The notes under the pieces are model-generated. The model was not told the origin of the DNA and ran no database searches. It saw only the letters and a list, made by a program, of their open reading frames with translations. DNA of 31,562 nucleotides from Phoronis ovalis (Eukaryota > Phoronida > Phoronidae): assembly GCA_028565635.1 (NCBI GenBank), contig JAOXYB010019626.1:2751-34312 (forward strand), in the 5' to 3' direction. Both the position numbers and the translations under genes were made by a program. Positions within the stretch are counted from its first letter, which is position 1. Each line of letters starts with the position of its first letter. Below, one piece after another: positions 1 to 31,562 of the stretch.

Positions 1-230
1 TATTCTTTGGTATCCTATACTTTATATGCATGTATTCTTTGGTATCCTATACTTTATATGCATGTATTCTTTGGTATCCTATACTTTATATGCATGTATT
101 CTTTGGTATACTTCTCTTGATGTATATATGCCACAATATCCTTTACTTGATGTACTTTGATATCCTTCATTACATGTATTTTAAATATGCTTCACTTGAT
201 GTATTCAAATGACCTTCACTTTGAAGATAT
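1..230. repeat. 32-bp minisatellite decaying into degenerate copies
   Basis: Three exact tandem copies of a 32-bp unit at 1-32, 33-64 and 65-96 (unit starts TATTCTTTGG and ends ATGCATG), a fourth that diverges after TATTCTTTGGTAT (97-128), then weaker repeats of 'tgatgta..ttgatatcctt' to about 230. It begins at the window edge, so the array probably continues left. It lies inside an intron and ends about 40 bp before the exon at 271. The open frames across it are repeat artefacts. Confidence 0.9.
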
Positions 231-270
231 TTAAAGTTCATTATGCCTCTCATTGTCCAAATAATTTCAG

Positions 271-22235
<21,965 letters not shown>

Positions 22236-23160
22236 ACATTTTCCATGTCATAGAACTTGATGATAGAAGCTGACTTGATGATATTGCAGAGAGATGCTCA
22301 GTTAGTTACTACTTGGGGAGGAGCTTCAAAATAGTGGATAATAATGTGGATAATAGGAAACTATTAAGATTCGGGTACGAAAAGGGTTCAAAGTATGAAG
22401 CATTTAATTACAATGTGGGAAAAAGGGGAAGGTAATAGTTGTACTAGAAGAGAAGAAAAATAAACATGATTAGGAACACCTGGTCATACTTTTAATGGAA
22501 CAGCCCTGAGTGTAATATGGCTTTCAGAAAAATTGAAAATAATCACCTTGCACCATGTTGAATTTTCCCACACTTAGTGATGTGCAAGATTTTCAAAACA
22601 GTTGTATTGTAGAAAGTGGTCATATGTACTGAAACAAAATTAAATCTAGAGATTGAAACACTTTTACACTACTTTTACTAGCATTTGGTCATAGACTGAT
22701 CTCCTGTATGTAACAGATTGGGACTTCATGAAATGTAGTACCAATCTGTTTATGATATGAAATCATGTACAATAGTAATCCTTGTTATCTAGTCACTTTA
22801 TGATTTTGATCCTCACAAATGTGCCGTACTATAGTATGGTATCGGTTTCCAGCTTTAATGTTTTGTTTTTAACCACAATTATCAATATTTTAAGCGATTT
22901 ATTGACATAGGTGCTGTAATTCTTATTATATTATGTCAAAAAAGTATAATGTATGTATTATATCTTAACATAGTTTTTAGAGTACAAAAGTATAATTATG
23001 TATTTCTAGTTTAAATGTTAGTGCCTTAAATATATGAATTAAGTATACTGTATCAGAAAATGTATTTGCTTAAAAAAAAAAAAACATATATTTTTTGATA
23101 TATGCTTAATATAACTGATACTGTTTTGATTTAATTAATAAAAGTAAAATTTTTAACAAA
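22236..23160 (+). other. 3' UTR of the KCP-like gene
   Basis: AT-rich sequence without coding potential after the stop codon. It includes an internal AATAAA near 22459 and ends by inference shortly after the stronger signal at 23137. The exact cleavage site is not visible in DNA. Confidence 0.6.
23137..23142 (+). terminator. Polyadenylation signal AATAAA
   Basis: AATAAA followed about 20 nt later by TTTTTGTGCTCTTTCATG, a U/GU-rich downstream element. This is the best poly(A) site after the stop of the KCP-like gene. An alternative AATAAA near 22459 would give a shorter 3' UTR. Confidence 0.6.
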
Positions 23161-24328
23161 ATAGTTTTTGTGCTCTTTCATGTTTACAGCCTAATCCCTA
23201 ACTTGTCAGTGTAGGGTTCGTAGAGGAAAAGTTGCATAAAAAGAGTAGGCAAGAGTACGTGGGACAATGAAGGAGAGATGACCATAATTTTCTGTACATG
23301 TCTCGATATAATAAGTACATAATTGTAATTTTTCAACAGCTTTAAGATGAATACAACATTTTGTTCTTACCCTCATCTACTACAACTATCAAATTCTCAG
23401 GCTCATTCCAAGAAAATATGTTCTGAAATAAGTATGTACATTTCCATGCTCATGGTTTATAAAATTCAAGTTGAATTTTAGTTTAAATCTTCTGCCAATT
23501 AAAATCTCGTGCAAGCATGGCAATGTTTCAGAGCTATTGTTTAATATTTTTTAACACACATTTTAATATATGGCTCTTATACACAAATTTATAGAACTAT
23601 TAAAAGTTTCGCCGAGGATATTAACATTGTGTCAATAGCTCATTATCACACCAATTTTATACGCACATTGCAAGCTGACTTTGCCATAGAAAAATTAAAT
23701 TATTCAATTATTATAAAACATGAGTGAACTGTTTTTTCTTACACAACGCATTTAAGCAAAATTGAAATTACATGTTACAAATGCCAAAATATTAGCCCAG
23801 TTTTGTCATATCATTATACTACTTATAACCACAAGCTTGGTAACTATGTACTCCGAACACTTTACATGATATATATTTTTTATTTAGGATTGTTGCTTTA
23901 GCAGATTGTTATAGGGAAAATTAAAACAATCCTATGCCTTTGCTAAAAGGCTATCTAGTTTTAAAAACAAGTTTACATTGCATATGTAAATAAAGGCAAG
24001 CAACAGTGATACACAGTGCTTAATGTCATTGTCATCTGAGACTGTAATAACTAACTTTGTTTATTAATCTCGGTTTTTATTCAAAATAGGGGGGGTCGTA
24101 ATGCAGCGCCACCTATTGGTCGCAATGGATATAATAACTGGATGGATGCGACTGAGTTTCAGGTAATAAAATTGACAGCAAATAATGACAATTTCGATTT
24201 ATTTAAATAAAACTATAAAGCTTATCTTTCATTGTTATATTTGCTAAATAATGAAATTGTTCTTATTTAGTATCTCACATTTGAATCTAGAAATTCGAGC
24301 ACCCCCTCTAGGAAGGATAAAATCTCAA
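23161..24328. other. Intergenic region between the KCP-like and DPY19-like genes
   Basis: About 1.2 kb of AT-rich sequence without coding potential on either strand. It contains a weak fold-back (TAGGATTGTT at 23885-23894 with AACAATCCTA at 23925-23934) and a GC-richer patch from about 24090 with an inverted CCAAT box (ATTGG, 24114-24118). The right end probably carries promoter sequence for the next gene. Confidence 0.6.
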
Positions 24329-24338
24329 ACCGGAAGTG
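24329..24338 (+). promoter_or_regulatory. ETS-type promoter motif ACCGGAAGTG
   Basis: A full match to the ETS/GABP consensus often found at transcription starts of broadly expressed genes. It lies just before a candidate 5' UTR exon of the DPY19-like gene and in one of the few GC-richer patches of the window. Function is inferred from sequence only. Confidence 0.45.
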
Positions 24339-24427
24339 CATTATGGACGCGGCTTTTTCCAATTTTGATGTCTGCTAATTTCTTGTGAATGTATAATTAC
24401 TTTGCTGTTAAATGAAAAATTAAAGGC
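24339..24427 (+). other. Candidate 5' UTR exon of the DPY19-like gene with an upstream ORF
   Basis: From just past the ETS motif to a strong donor (AAAGGC/GTAAGT at 24428). It contains a short ORF at 24343-24378 (MDAAFSNFDVC, then TAA). It could splice to the acceptor TTTTCCTTAG ending 25600, 15 nt before the ATG at 25616. Start site and splice are inference. Confidence 0.4.
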
Positions 24428-25600
24428 GTAAGTATAACATGTAGCTTATTATGAACTGCTATATGGTTAATAAAGTTGATCAACGTACGTTCTTTCTGGC
24501 GCCAGTCGTTAGGATTAAGCCTGAATTAATGCAGTTGTCAATCTGATGATCCAATCAGATACTCAGATAGTGACCGTTCTTGGTACGTTGCTGCCGTTGC
24601 ATGATAACTTCTTGACCAGACAATCACAGACTCTGCTATCTATAGACTATATACACATTTGTTTCAACTTCAATATGGTTACTCAGCAAAAATCTACTAG
24701 GCAAACATGATAGCTGAGGGAAAATGTGGTGCATCCGTGGATTGTGTGGTTCTCTCCAAAGCAAAGTGCAGTCCATAAGGCATAACTCAAAGTATTATTA
24801 TATTTATATGTGGCTCCTCTGAGTTCATTTATCATCCTCTGTATGCCGTCTGTCTATCAAAATTCAATTTCGACTATTCCAAAAATGATTTGGAACTCCT
24901 ATACACACAAAAAATCCAAACAGCTATCTTTCTCTTGATAAAATTGTTCACCATAACAATCGTTCATGCACCACTGGGCTGGTCACTTTTCTGAGTAAAT
25001 GGCTACCAAGGAGTCTGTGGACAGGCAGCATTTGCCATTATGGATCTTTAAATTAAATCTCATAGCTTCTGGTCAGGCATAAAAATGATAATTTTTTTTT
25101 AGATCTAGGCAGACCAATTTTATCAAAAAAAGAATGCATTTCAAAATAAAGAGAAATATTTAAAATTTATTAATTTAAATCTCTCTTGTTCAATAATTCT
25201 TTTCATCTATGACATGTTCGAGGGTCTGTTTCAAGCATATTACATGTAGTTATTTCACATATTTTTCTGGTAGCTATCCCATAACTTAGCCAAGTTTCAA
25301 ATTGTTATTGGCTTTGGTGACGTAGGTTTACATAACTTTACAATGAGTGTTTCAGGAAGTGAGTGATCGCGGAATCAAATGTGAGATTCCAGGAGATATT
25401 GATTGAGAAAAATCTTAAAGCACAGCAAAAAAAATAATTTATTAGAAAGTAAAAAAAAAATTTGGGCAGTACATTTTTTTGTGGGTAGGTTAGCAACAGC
25501 AGACAAACAGTTTTTAAGGGTGGCATTATAATAAGTGGCAAGCTGAGCAGTGTTACCTGAGCATATCATTTTAACAACTTAACTTGGTATTTTCCTTAGG
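24428..25600 (+). other. Probable first intron of the DPY19-like gene
   Basis: About 1.2 kb with no coding potential I can support; the antisense frames near 25.4 kb are low-complexity. Begins with GTAAGT and ends TTTTCCTTAG. Confidence 0.4.
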
Positions 25601-25615
25601 TTGCTTGAAGACAGG

Positions 25616-26110
25616 ATGGATGACGAGGGGGTCCGTAAACGAAAACTACGCTCATTACTCACGAAAAGTGGTCGAGAAGACTTTCAGTATGAAAGTTCAC
25701 ATGATGGAAGTGATTTTGAAGGAAATGTGACCAATAAGATGAGTTCTCTGTCACTTGATGACAATGATATTAATAATACTGTGCCTTCACCTGAAAATGA
25801 TCTTTTTGAAAGTCAAAAGTTTCATGATGATGATGATCATCATCATCATAACGAGGAAGTTGATAACGAAAAGGATGAGAGGTTATCTGAGAAATATTCT
25901 TCCGATTCAGACTCGTGTTATGATGATTTGAACATGGAACATATAATAGAAGAAATACATGAGAAAGAATGTTATGTTGACATATTGATGAGTTTTTTTG
26001 GAACACTAGGTGTGGTTATGAGTCTACTGTGCTTGATGGCTTTCGTTTACTATTTGCCAAAGTATTGGGAATTGATACATGAAACAGAATTATATTTTAC
26101 ACAAATTACG
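25616..26110 (+). CDS. DPY19-like alternative first exon 1a (long acidic N-terminus)
   Basis: ATG 25616 follows an acceptor-like TTTTCCTTAG (ends 25600). 165 codons, ending phase 0 at donor GTAAGT (26111). Residues 1-12 are basic (MDDEGVRKRKLR); about 20-125 are acidic, Ser/Asp-rich and probably disordered, with a HDDDDHHHHNEE tract near residue 70. A membrane segment follows (ILMSFFGTLGVVMSLLCLMA), then YYLPKYWELIHETELYFTQIT. That end parallels exon 1b and joins exon 2 in frame. No separate copy of exon 2 is visible between 26111 and 28195, so it either uses the shared exon at 29404 or is a relic. The intact frame favours use. Confidence 0.72.
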
Positions 26111-29100
26111 GTAAGTGAGAATGTTCTGAATACTGTTTAAGAGTTAAATTGTTATGTATTAAGAAAAGATTCAGCCAAATGACTTAAATTTATAGTAGAA
26201 ATGAACATGAAAACCAAGTCTGGTAAAATACAATTTTAACCCAAAAAACAGATTGCTTATTTTTTGCGCTTAACTAAATGTTTTGGTAGAAGACAGCCAA
26301 TATGCTATGTGTAAAAACAGTTTTGCAGTTACAAACTGGTAATCCTAGGTATTTGTATCTGTAAACCAACAGATTTGCCAACAGAAAACACTTCTGGTAC
26401 TGTTGCTGAAAACCAGAGTTAGCACCAGGGGTCACTAGCAGTGATGACAATAGAAAGGGTTTTTAATTTATAAAGATCTCTACTTTTGGGATTGAGTTTT
26501 AATAATAACCGATTCCAATGTAAACGCAAGTTGAAGTTAGCGTTTACATTGGTATTAAAAAGAGCTATGGCATTTGAGGTTGTTCTTATATAATATATAA
26601 ATTTCACATTTGTTTGAAAACGTAAAGGCAGTTTCATAGCATAAGACAGTTAACTTGGTAAAGTTAAAAAGAGAATAGATATACAAAACATCTCTGATGG
26701 AATAAAATAACAAGGCTCTGAGTCAATCTATGAATTCCAGCCCCTAACCTCACTCCCCACCCAACTAGACATTATTATTATTTTACATCTACTGCTGTCC
26801 ACATAGTGTATACATTCAGTATAATTAATATATTAATTACTTGTTTTATTTGCTATTTTTAATTGTCACAAGTGTGCTGCTGATAATAAGTTTTTCGTAC
26901 CTATTCGATTTATCTTGGTTGACACAGCAATTCCTTGCGCTGAATGCAGTTGCATTTTGTCTCAAGCAAATATAAATCCCAAATAATTTAAATGACGAAA
27001 AATATTTTACAAACATCTACTAATTATAGTATGACGCTTTGTGTGATGGGTTATAACATATTAAATGTTTCCAGCAAGTTTTGGTTGTAATTACAATTAT
27101 TGAAGCCTGGTGTGGATCTCTCCTTGCGGATATAATTACATAAAAGTGAGGATTGATAAAATGAGTGTCTGAGAACACACCTTAAAAAGAATTATTTATT
27201 AATGTTGTTGTATACTGTTTTTACCTAAATTAATGATATCTTTTATACAAAAATTATAGAAAATATGTCATAAATAATATATATTATGTAAAATTTATGC
27301 TTTCTCTGACCTAAATCTTTTACTTTAATAGCTCACATTTAACATAAAATGTTAATTTTATGAATCTGGATGAAAAAATCTGTATTTGAGTTTAATCTGA
27401 ACTCAAACTACACAGTCTAAAATAATGACTAGTAATTTGCAAATATTTATATCAATTCAAGGCCTGAAACATGATTAGTAAATATAAAATGTTTATTATG
27501 CTTATATGTTTAAAATTTTAGGATATTTATGTACTATATACATGTATATTGCTAAGTATGTGCACAGGTAACAGTCCTATTGATTGCTAAGTAATAACCT
27601 GTGCATAAAAGAATGCCACTTTATTATAGTCTATAAAAATGCAAGTAAATTGTTAGGCTCTTTTCAACCATATCAAATGTTACTATTCTAACAGGGCAGA
27701 GTTTCATCCACATAGACAGACATGCCTGCACTGCTCTGATATCATATTAAGGTGCATTTTTACAGAATACAAACATTTGCACTGGATTAACTTACCTGTA
27801 TATTTTGCTACAAGTTTGTGGATTAATTTTGGATAACTGGAATATCAGAACTCCTGTTCCTCATACTGATTTACTTAATATTTATTATAAAAGTTTGTAG
27901 GAATAGCTGATCAGAGCATATATTTGAGTGTAGCTGAAAGGGTGTGGTATTGCGTGATCCTCTGGCAGAGACATTTCATAAAATCAATTTGTCCACTGGA
28001 AACTTTAACTAAAATTATAAACTGGATGGTTGTCAATAAATACAACCTGTACTATTGATTAAATAATTTTACTACTGACTGGTATTGGACAGTGATATTA
28101 TACAATAGTGATACTATACAAGATAAGTTAGATTTATAATCCCTGGTTACAATCCCAGTGTCTTCGCTTGGAGTTTTCACGTGTTGACTACTAAAATGGG
28201 AAATTTGAGGCAGAGGAAACTAGTGCCAGGAAAGCCAGTTTCACATACCAATCAGAGAAATGTTAACAAGAAAAATGGTGATGAAAACGAAAGCTTAGAT
28301 AAACCCTTTGGAAAATATTTGCCAGTGATTTCAAGTGTTTTTGGTGCTATGTTATGTGTATATATAGGATATAAGTATTCTGGATACATGGAGACCATTC
28401 ATGAAAATAATTTATGGTTTACCAATATAAAGGTAATAAAATGGAAATATAGTATTAAGCTAGAGTATTAAGTTTTAATTTTGTTTTGGTTAAAAAAATT
28501 TTAAATAATTTTCTTTATTATACACAAGTCTATTCTTTGTATATATATAGACTTATATATAAAAATAGAAAAGGTGGGGTTAAAGTATATTAATTGTATC
28601 TTAAATTTCATGAAATAGTAGCTTTTGTAAAAAAAATTCAAATGTCACTTATATAGTTACTCAAAATTTGCATTATAGATGTCATAATACAATGAATCCA
28701 TTATCACGTAATTTACATATTCAAAAAAAGACACGGTAAAATAGCTGGAACTAATGCAACACTGATATAGAAAGTCCAAGTCGGCATTCAATATTTGGGC
28801 TATATGTAGCTTCTTTATCATAATAAACTGGGGAGATTAGATGGGATCTTGGTAAAAAAGACCCCATCTACATTTTAGTTATTACGAAGTACAGGGAGGG
28901 AGACACAAGAACCAATCAGACACCTTCAAATGTCTCTACCATAAGCTACAACTGTAAAATTAATTTACCATGTAACAGCAGACTATCTTTTAAATTAGCT
29001 TATTTGAAACATTCATGTTATCAATGATAGCTAAAAAATATTCACCAAAAAGTATTGATTGTTAAAAATCATAATTACATAGCCAGAAATGATTTTCCCT

Positions 29101-31166
29101 TTTCGTAAGCAAGTTCTTTAGCATGTCATGACTTAAAGAAAATTTAGTGTAAGCTCTTGTATTTAATACATGTCCATTTTTTATCTGTGTTGCAAACATT
29201 TCAGTAAACATTTCTGGCTGTTATTGATTCATATCAAGCACACTTAAATTCTAATGCATTTTACCATGATATTTAGTCTTAAGTTTGGTTTCTGCTATCC
29301 TCACTTTGATCATTGGCATGGTTTAATTTTAAAAACCAAATATGCAAATTATGCTAGTGCTTCTTGTATCGTTTATGTACTAACATGTTATTTGTTATTT
29401 CAGGAAGTTGAGCGAGAGATATCATTCAGAACAGAATCTGGACTCTACTATTCTTATTACAAACAGTTTGTAAAAGCCCCAACTATAGCAAAAGGTAAAA
29501 ATGTTTTTACAGTATGTTTATAATCTTTCTGTTAAATATTTAAGGATGTCAAGTTTGTTTAATGTGTTTTCAGCATTTCTTATAAAAGCTAGTTTTGTTT
29601 GTATGCTATTATGTAAACTTATTTTAAATTTTTTTTAAGGTATTCATTAAAATTATGTATTATAAATAAACAGGTGGGGGACACTCATTGTTTTTTTGAA
29701 TACGGTAATATCCAACACTAGCTTGTGGTTACAAACCCAATCCAAATTTTTTGAAATATAAGGGTAGCAATCCAAAATTCAAATATATTTGAGTAGCAAT
29801 CCATTTTTATGCAAACTGATTAATACAAAGAAATTCCAAAACCTTGTAGTAATCCAAATTATTTTCTGTATTTTTTAATTTCTTTATAGTAGCAATACAA
29901 AAAAACAAAAACAGAAGTACACAAATAAATTCCAAAATTTTCAACTGGATCTCACACCCCTCAAAAATAACTTAAATTTTTTCCTGAGCTGCCTCGAACA
30001 AGTCTCATTCGAGTCAGATCCAGCCGTTTACTGTTACTACTATAAATAACATTGTGAGGAGTGACTCTCAACTGAATTATATTGTCAACAGAATAATTAC
30101 TCGTGTTCTGTTTCTTACAGGTGTGTACGATTTGACTCATGATAGAATAACTGAACACCTTAGGACTATCAATATACTGGAAAGATTCAATGTCTACCAA
30201 GAGCTGGTCCTGGGGATGGTACATAAAGTTTTTCAAGTAAAAGTATGCAAACAATATTTTTATTAATTCAAATACAAAAAATAACAATACTGTGAATCTT
30301 GCAAACAAAGCTTTTGATGTCACCACCATCATCTGAATGCCCAGTATCTTCATGGGGATTATTACTCCATGACTAAAATTAACTTTTTTAATTCACATGA
30401 CTGTATTTAATCAGAATATCATATTTTTGATTAGATTCAAATAGTTTACTTTAATTTTGAAATAATAATAAAAATATTCTGTGATGTTTCAATGCCAACT
30501 GTATTCAATATAATTTCAGTTGGAGCCTGTGTATTTTTACTTGCGCACAGTTTGGGGTCTTCATGGGATTCTAGTAGGTGCGTTGTATTGCATGGCTTGG
30601 CTATTGTCTGGTTCCTGGCTGGCTGGTGTTCTCACAGGATTTCTATACATATTTAACAGGTATATACCTGTCTGCCTATTAATTCCATACGGTAATTTTG
30701 CCATACTCCTTATAAAATATGTATCATATAACAAGTAATTAATATTAAATTTAAACAAGTTTTAAGATGGATGTGCAATGAGATTGACATTTCACTCAAT
30801 AGTTACTTAACCAACCAAAAGAGTTTTTTTATTTATCTCAACATTGTTGATGAGAAAGGGAGTGAGTATTCAAATCTTTCCATCATTCATAAGCAGGCAT
30901 TGGCAAACTGTGGCTCCGATTTCTGTTGGTCAACTATTATAAGTCTTAAGAGGAGGGAAACGGTAATATACTGTTTAGTTTTAACTTGTAAGAAATTGCT
31001 ACTTTTCATCAAATTAAGGTTTCAGTGCTTAACTCCTTTATACAGGTATGATACCACCAGGGCTGAGTATGTTGTGCCTCTCAGAGAGAGTTGGTCACTG
31101 CCTTTCTTATGGATTCAACAGTTGATTTTAACATATTATTTTAAAAGACATGTTCCTACGAAACAT
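25616..31166 (+). CDS. DPY19L3: DPY19-like C-mannosyltransferase (DPY19L3 type), 3' partial, two alternative first exons
   Basis: DPY19 proteins are multi-pass ER membrane GT-C enzymes that attach mannose from dolichyl-phosphate-mannose to tryptophans, chiefly in thrombospondin repeats. Exons 2-5 (29404-29494, 30121-30236, 30520-30659, 31046-31166) read EVEREISFRTESGLYYSYYKQ, then TINILERFNVYQE, LEPVYFYL and RYDTTRAEYVVPLRESWSLPF, closely matching the family and most like DPY19L3 as I recall it. Coding starts at ATG 28196 (235 codons visible) or at ATG 25616 (321 codons visible); human DPY19L3 is 716 residues, so roughly two thirds lies to the right of the window. Membrane segments: one in each first exon, two in exon 4, one in exon 5. 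Acidic residues in the first lumenal loop (exon 2) probably include the catalytic base. DPY19L1/L2/L4 are less likely. Confidence 0.88.
26111..28195 (+). other. Region between the two alternative first exons
   Basis: 2.1 kb of AT-rich non-coding sequence. Besides the 26515 hairpin there is a 9-bp inverted repeat (TGCACAGGT 27561-27569 with ACCTGTGCA 27597-27605). Just before exon 1b lie an E-box CACGTG (28178-28183) and a weak acceptor-like CCCAG ending 28158. Confidence 0.5.
26515..26552. repeat. 13-bp perfect stem-loop in DPY19-like intron
   Basis: CCAATGTAAACGC (26515-26527) pairs exactly with GCGTTTACATTGG (26540-26552) around a 12-nt loop. The stem is long for chance in AT-rich DNA. It may be a small fold-back element or an RNA hairpin. 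Confidence 0.75.
28196..28432 (+). CDS. DPY19-like alternative first exon 1b
   Basis: ATG 28196 gives 79 codons ending phase 0 at donor GTAATA (28433). Starts MGNLRQRKLVPGK, a short basic cytosolic tail, then one membrane segment (YLPVISSVFGAMLCVYIGY) and METIHENNLWFTNIK. The end matches the DPY19L3 pattern LHENDLWFSNIK just before EVEREISFRTE, so this is the canonical-looking N-terminus. The frame stays open upstream to about 28127 but no ATG lies there. Confidence 0.85.
28838..28870. repeat. 8-bp inverted repeat in intron
   Basis: TAGATGGG (28838-28845) and CCCATCTA (28863-28870) could form a small hairpin in the intron 28433-29403, where I see no coding sequence. Confidence 0.5.
29404..29494 (+). 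CDS. DPY19-like exon 2: first lumenal loop
   Basis: Acceptor TTATTTCAG ending 29403, donor GTAAAA at 29495; phase 0-1, 91 nt. Encodes EVEREISFRTESGLYYSYYKQ and FVKAPTIAK. This is the most conserved stretch of the family and gives the strongest identification. The acidic residues face the ER lumen in the GT-C fold. Confidence 0.95.
29755..29905. repeat. Degenerate AT-rich repeat (GTAGCAATCCAAA)
   Basis: Loose copies of GTAGCAATCCAAA occur near 29764, 29793, 29848 and 29889 with irregular spacing, in the intron 29495-30120. Probably a decayed simple or tandem repeat; no element recognised. Confidence 0.5.
30121..30236 (+). CDS. DPY19-like exon 3
   Basis: Acceptor TTTCTTACAG ending 30120, donor GTAAAA at 30237; phase 1-0, 116 nt. 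Encodes GVYDLTHDRITEHLRTINIL then ERFNVYQELVLGMVHKVFQ, matching the DPY19L3 region between the first loop and the second membrane segment. Confidence 0.92.
30520..30659 (+). CDS. DPY19-like exon 4: membrane segments 2-3
   Basis: Acceptor TAATTTCAG ending 30519, donor GTATAT at 30660; phase 0-2, 140 nt. Encodes LEPVYFYLRTVWGLHGILVG, then ALYCMAWLLSGSWLAGVLTG and FLYIFNR. Two hydrophobic segments separated by a short SGSW turn. Confidence 0.93.
31046..31166 (+). CDS. DPY19-like exon 5 (last in window)
   Basis: Acceptor CTTTATACAG ending 31045, donor GTGAGT at 31167; phase 2-0, 121 nt. Encodes RYDTTRAEYVVPLRESWSLP, then FLWIQQLILTYYFKRHVP. The TTR..PLRESWSLPF motif is typical of the family. Further exons lie beyond the right edge; 31167-31562 shows no coding sequence. 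Confidence 0.92.
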
Positions 31167-31562
31167 GTGAGTACTCTGAGATGTTAATTACAATTTTTCC
31201 ACAGTGCCTTGCTTGCGCGTCAGTACATGAGTAAGAAATAAATAGTGCCTCAGATATCCTATTACGCAGACATTTTATCTTAATTTGTCAGAAATTTGCA
31301 ACAGGATAAACATATGATCTGTTTAAAGGAGGATATTTTTGCTGTTTATCATATCTATAGGATACCCAGCATTGGTATCGTCTTTTACGTGATAATTTTC
31401 AATATTGTTTATTGTAAAGAAATTCCCTTTTTTAGCTAATAATAACTGTTCCAGCATAAAAAAAAGTGCGGGCCGAATAGGAATGTGAAGTAGAAAGGGA
31501 AAAATATGTAATGTGATTTTTAATTGTGACGTGTAGTTTTGAAGAAATAAGCAATTAACGAA

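Noticed and set aside
1-230. CRISPR array
   Set aside because: Units are contiguous with no unique spacers, and the sequence is a eukaryotic intron.
24094-24165. Short frame starting ATG near 24101 and ending at a possible CAG/GTAATA donor as a DPY19-like coding exon
   Set aside because: The peptide does not resemble the DPY19 N-terminus and exon 1a/1b already supply starts; kept only as possible promoter sequence.
25338-25569. Two antisense frames near 25.4 kb
   Set aside because: Low-complexity, Phe/Leu-rich translations of an A-rich strand; no supporting signal.

Overview
The window is eukaryotic nuclear DNA: AT-rich, with genes split into short exons (mostly 80-270 bp) by introns of about 200-700 bp. 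It looks like an invertebrate animal, probably a lophotrochozoan such as a mollusc or a relative; that lineage guess is weak and rests on compact AT-rich introns and gene content. There are no rRNA or tRNA genes, CRISPR arrays or prokaryotic signals. Both recognised genes lie head-to-tail on the + strand.

Gene 1 (271 to about 23160, 5' end outside the window) is a kielin/chordin-like BMP modulator (KCP/kielin, BMPER/crossveinless-2 superfamily). I could chain 35 exons with consistent intron phases into one reading frame of about 1,985 residues ending at TAG 22233-22235. The visible protein has 28 tandem von Willebrand factor C (VWC) domains, then VWD with a GDPH cleavage motif, C8, and a 10-cysteine TIL domain. 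A 9-nt in-frame microexon (5145-5153) may exist in the largest intron (4373-6610). That intron also has a GC donor and holds a 684-bp fold-back MITE-like element (5709-6392). A 3' UTR with AATAAA at 23137 follows.

Gene 2 (about 24.3 kb to the right edge, 3' end outside) is a DPY19-like protein C-mannosyltransferase, closest in recalled sequence to DPY19L3. Exons 2-5 are clear. Two different coding first exons, at 25616-26110 and 28196-28432, each encode one membrane segment followed by the same HExxLxFTxI motif and end in phase 0. Either joins exon 2 in frame, which suggests duplicated alternative first exons giving two N-termini. An ETS-type motif, a short upstream ORF and a GTAAGT donor near 24.33-24.43 kb mark a candidate promoter and 5' UTR exon.

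How they relate: gene 1 is a secreted, disulphide-rich extracellular BMP ligand binder; gene 2 is an ER membrane glycosyltransferase. No direct functional partnership is implied. The pairing is notable because in human BMPER and DPY19L1 lie close together on 7p14, so this may be an ancient linkage. The rest is introns and intergenic DNA with a few repeats and hairpins.
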